From Pseudomonadota bacterium (GTDB lineage: Bacteria; Pseudomonadota; Gammaproteobacteria; Burkholderiales; Sulfuriferulaceae): DNA of 8,205 bases. The stretch is taken from positions 1 through 8,205 of the forward strand of contig JAJYPZ010000035.1 of the NCBI GenBank assembly GCA_021794855.1, read 5' to 3'. Below are positions 6,901 through 8,205 of this stretch, piece by piece. The notes beneath the pieces are model-generated. The model was not told where the DNA came from. It searched no databases and saw nothing but the letters and a program-made list of their open reading frames with translations. The position numbers were made by a program, and so were the translations under genes. The first letter of the stretch is position 1, and each line of letters begins with the position of its first letter.

Positions 6901-7346
6901 CGGGTGTTTTAGGCTGGTATATGGATTTATTACAACCGCCTGATTCTACTCAACAAGGCGAGCGCGTGATAAGCAAACCGATTATCCGGTCGGGGCGGGT
7001 CCTGTTTACTACGCTGATACCGGCTACCGGTCTGTGCACTGAGGGCGGAAGCGGATGGACGCTGGAATTGGATGCTCCTAGCGGTGGATCGCCTACTTAT
7101 ACATTTTTGGATCTATACGGGACAGGACTATATAATAGCAGCGACAATGTGACCTTGAGTAACGGCACCAGTGCGATCGCTGTGGGGCAACAAATAACCG
7201 GCGGTTTCGGTTATATGGCCTATTCCGCTGTAAATGGACCTTCTTATTCCACAGAGTTGAACAAGTCTTCAGGATTTATACAGAAACTTGCAAATTCCTT
7301 GGTAACGAATGGAAATCCTCGCGCCTCATGGAGCCAGATAAAATGA
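3915..7346 (+). CDS. pilY1: Type IV pilus tip adhesin/biogenesis factor PilY1
   Basis: This 1143-residue secreted protein has a long signal peptide, probably cut after TAYA (A42). A VWA-like domain spans about 60-492, interrupted by a large Asn/Ser/Tyr-rich insert (about 121-375) that ends in a Pro-rich stretch between Cys312 and Cys333. The VWA metal site looks degenerate: NSQNM (66-70) replaces DxSxS and TNG (391-393) replaces TDG. The C-terminal PilY1 beta-propeller starts near GFRVRSTLLGD (614-624). It contains LYVGANDGMLHGFN (665-678), a calcium loop DVDGNGTID (839-847) matching DxDxNxxxD, DLQGNLWKFD (853-862), and C1041 followed by TEGGSGWTLELD. In P. aeruginosa that loop controls pilus extension and retraction, and the protein sits at the pilus tip as adhesin and surface sensor. 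The stop overlaps the pilE start as ATGA. Length and propeller are normal for the family; the VWA half is the unusual part. Confidence 0.93.
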   Translation: MNSLPSHQFVFLRIVIGRCIYLILRLIPLILLFAFGMETAYAVTISNTPLYLGTSALPNALLTLSNSQNMDENGNPSDGFPVGAAVGGSSPNSKSEIARSVIRNLVGSYAGQINMGLMTFQQSIPSSYFIYNSFYDASYNPANYSPTPLVAKNSTTKNYRVVNPADTSNYIYYNWPSPFYDNPAQPYPYNFCYSNTAKFDNTTNITTHDYYRCFNTKTGTSDGIVSPLPTSSTATSAEQNYGYSGSVIYEGYFVPTDTDYATNTLDFGAEVPSVYTATAWFSSTSPGGGYLQVPVAALTSSQQTAIDNKLTCNVPVAPSDAPNPNPTPTSAPCNSNSSPTGSSILNAGLTAIAGTLGANQLYFSGGTNSSEGFGTNTLPNSCHKNYAVLLTNGLPSVNAQGQVPKLSNGQVDICTLTSQAVAAASSLYSSGVQLYVVGYAILPQVLQNYTALCGNTTSPLDQLAIAGGTNQSYSASDATTLQATLDGVFNNIVQSAGSSSALSSNSTSINGNSFVYQASFNSTDWSGHLKAFSETATGLNTSPSWDAASLIPAPASRSIFTWNGTNGVSFSWSNLTATEQCYLSSQLPGCSLTATETTNGQNVLDYLLGTPVAGFRVRSTLLGDIMNSSPLYLSNDDYGYSILAGTEGSTYPAYVQNKTSNTPMLYVGANDGMLHGFNANTGVEAFGYVPSAVYAHLPDLTLSTYPNHHEYFVDGSPGSGDAYYAGSWHTILVGTMGATSGTDAIFSLDITNPGSMSAGNALWEVTDANDLGATWGSATVARFNDGHYYAVVNNGYNSVNKHAVLFLIQVDNPANIIKLDTGVGGGTVDNGLSAATLLDVDGNGTIDAIYAGDLQGNLWKFDVSGTTSNKWKVAFGSGTNKLPLFHAQDAAGNVQPITAPLQLGSVPNGATGTAIVFFGTGQYLNTTDLSNMSTQSLYGVLDSSTYSTSTGGFSGGTSNFNRTTKINGNLVLVKQSIIYESAGVRAVSTNTVDYTTGVLGWYMDLLQPPDSTQQGERVISKPIIRSGRVLFTTLIPATGLCTEGGSGWTLELDAPSGGSPTYTFLDLYGTGLYNSSDNVTLSNGTSAIAVGQQITGGFGYMAYSAVNGPSYSTELNKSSGFIQKLANSLVTNGNPRASWSQIK

Positions 7347-7804
7347 TAACAATTAAAAAACACCGCTGGGATTCCGGTTTCACGCTCATAGAATTAATGA
7401 TCGCAGTAGCAATTGTCGGTATTCTTTCGGCCATCGCGTATCCTAGCTATATCGCGTATATACAACGCGCTCATCGCGCCGAAGCAAAATCGGCATTACT
7501 ACAGGATGCAACGATTCTGGAACGGAATTATACGATGGCCAATCGCTACGACAATACTGCTGCTGACGGATCCGGATCTTCTACATCCGGACTGCTGATA
7601 TTGCAGGCTCCCAGTAATGGAACGCAGCTTTATACGATTTCAGTGACATTTGGAGCTTCACCTGCGCAATCGTTTACACTGACTGCAACGCCGGTTGCCA
7701 ATACGATCATGGGCAATGATGAATGCGGTGCATTTACATTAACTAATGCAGGGGTTCAGAATGTAACAGGCACCGCGGCTGCTGCGATGTGCTGGGGAAG
7801 ATGA
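7343..7804 (+). CDS. pilE: Type IV minor pilin PilE
   Basis: This 153-residue type IVa pilin has leader MITIKKHRWDSG, cleavage G12/F13, and FTLIELMIAVAIVGILSAIAYPSY with Glu5 at residue 17. The helix continues as QRAHRAEAKSALLQDATILE, the usual minor PilE pattern, followed by RNYTMANRYDN. A Ser/Gly-rich alpha-beta loop lies at 75-83. Cys128 and Cys150 bound a C-terminal D-loop of 21 residues, and the protein ends CWGR. The position as last gene of the minor pilin cluster suggests a minor PilE, which in P. aeruginosa links the priming complex to the main fibre, rather than the major pilin. The ATG at 7343 forms an ATGA overlap with pilY1 like that of pilV/pilW; an ATG at 7328 would add five residues. 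The leader resembles that of the first gene (RWD-x-SG). Confidence 0.9.
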   Translation: MITIKKHRWDSGFTLIELMIAVAIVGILSAIAYPSYIAYIQRAHRAEAKSALLQDATILERNYTMANRYDNTAADGSGSSTSGLLILQAPSNGTQLYTISVTFGASPAQSFTLTATPVANTIMGNDECGAFTLTNAGVQNVTGTAAAAMCWGR

Positions 7805-7838
7805 TTGTTTTGGCGCCTGGCGTTTCCCCCGATTAATA

Positions 7839-8205
7839 TTATAAACAAATGATCTCTCCTCTGACCGCCGCACTGTCATCGCCCATCAAATACAAATAAG
7901 CCGGCATCAGGTCTGCAGGCTGGGCAGTGGAGTAGGGGTCTTCGCCGGGGTGCGTCTTGCGCCGGCCGAGTGTGTTGACTGCGCCGGGTATGAGTGCGTT
8001 AATCCGCAGGTTGGGGTGCAGGTTTTCCCATTCCTGCGACCAGATTTTGACCATCGGTTCCAGCGCGGCTTTGCTGACGGCGTGCGCTCCCCAGAATGCT
8101 GTCGGGGTATGGCCGTGCGATTCCCCGGTCATGATGACGGAGGCGGACGGCGATGCTTTCAGTAAAGGCAAGCAGGCGCGAGTCAATGCTGCCGGTGCTG
8201 CGACG
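7839..8205 (-). CDS. Short-chain dehydrogenase/reductase, YciK-like (N-terminus outside window)
   Basis: An open frame of 122 codons enters from the right edge and ends at TAA (7839-7841). It is the C-terminal half of a short-chain dehydrogenase/reductase, and the pattern resembles the YciK-type group: TRACLPLLKASPSASVIM, then WGAHAVSKAALEPMVKIWSQEW, LRINALIPGAVNT, and the late AYLYLMGDDSAAVRGEII. The Ser of TGES, 12 residues before the YxxxK tyrosine position, and the Lys of SK are present. The tyrosine position reads His (HAVSK) where relatives have YAxSK, so normal SDR catalysis may be lost or altered. The nucleotide-binding N-terminus is off the window and the substrate cannot be inferred. 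It converges on pilE with a 34-nt gap that shows no canonical terminator, and has no evident link to pili. Confidence 0.85.
   Translation of the reverse strand, partial: VAAPAALTRACLPLLKASPSASVIMTGESHGHTPTAFWGAHAVSKAALEPMVKIWSQEWENLHPNLRINALIPGAVNTLGRRKTHPGEDPYSTAQPADLMPAYLYLMGDDSAAVRGEIICL

Noticed and set aside
7794..7829. Possible hairpin GGGGAA...TTCCCC spanning the pilE stop and the convergent gap
   Set aside because: The loop is about 24 nt, the stem overlaps the pilE coding end and no T-tract follows on either strand, so it is not a convincing intrinsic terminator.

Overview
The window looks like the chromosome of a Gram-negative proteobacterium of moderate GC content. Gene content and order suggest a betaproteobacterium of the Nitrosomonadales type, with a methanotroph-like gammaproteobacterium as the alternative. 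That placement is inferred from protein style and gene order only.

Left (1-930, minus strand): the first 310 codons of a ThiO-type FAD-dependent glycine oxidase (thiamine thiazole synthesis). Its C-terminus lies beyond the window. Its start is odd: a consensus Shine-Dalgarno sits 8 nt before an in-frame GTA, which is not a start codon.

Centre (1049-7804, plus strand): one tight operon for the tip and priming complex of a type IV pilus, in the order fimT/fimU, pilV, pilW, pilX, a small unknown gene, pilY1, pilE. It is almost collinear with the Pseudomonas aeruginosa cluster fimU-pilV-pilW-pilX-pilY1-pilY2-pilE. Genes overlap by ATGA (pilV/pilW, pilY1/pilE) or lie 2-32 nt apart. Four products are prepilins with a G/F(T/S) processing site and Glu5; PilX is a prepilin-like protein without Glu5. 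PilY1 is a large secreted protein with a VWA-like N-terminus and a beta-propeller C-terminus carrying a calcium loop. In the known system the minor pilins form a priming complex in the inner membrane that carries PilY1 to the pilus tip, supporting assembly, adhesion, surface sensing and, through FimT-like pilins, DNA uptake.

Right (7839-8205, minus strand, convergent with pilE): the C-terminal 122 codons of a short-chain dehydrogenase/reductase of YciK-like type. The YxxxK catalytic Tyr appears to be His.

Most worth a second look: the small secreted lysine-rich protein between pilX and pilY1; the PilY1 VWA domain with both visible MIDAS aspartates changed to Asn; the FimT-like pilin with an EF-hand-like loop and GHLR in place of GRxR; the altered SDR active site; and the thiO start. 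I see no mobile element, CRISPR array, tRNA or rRNA.
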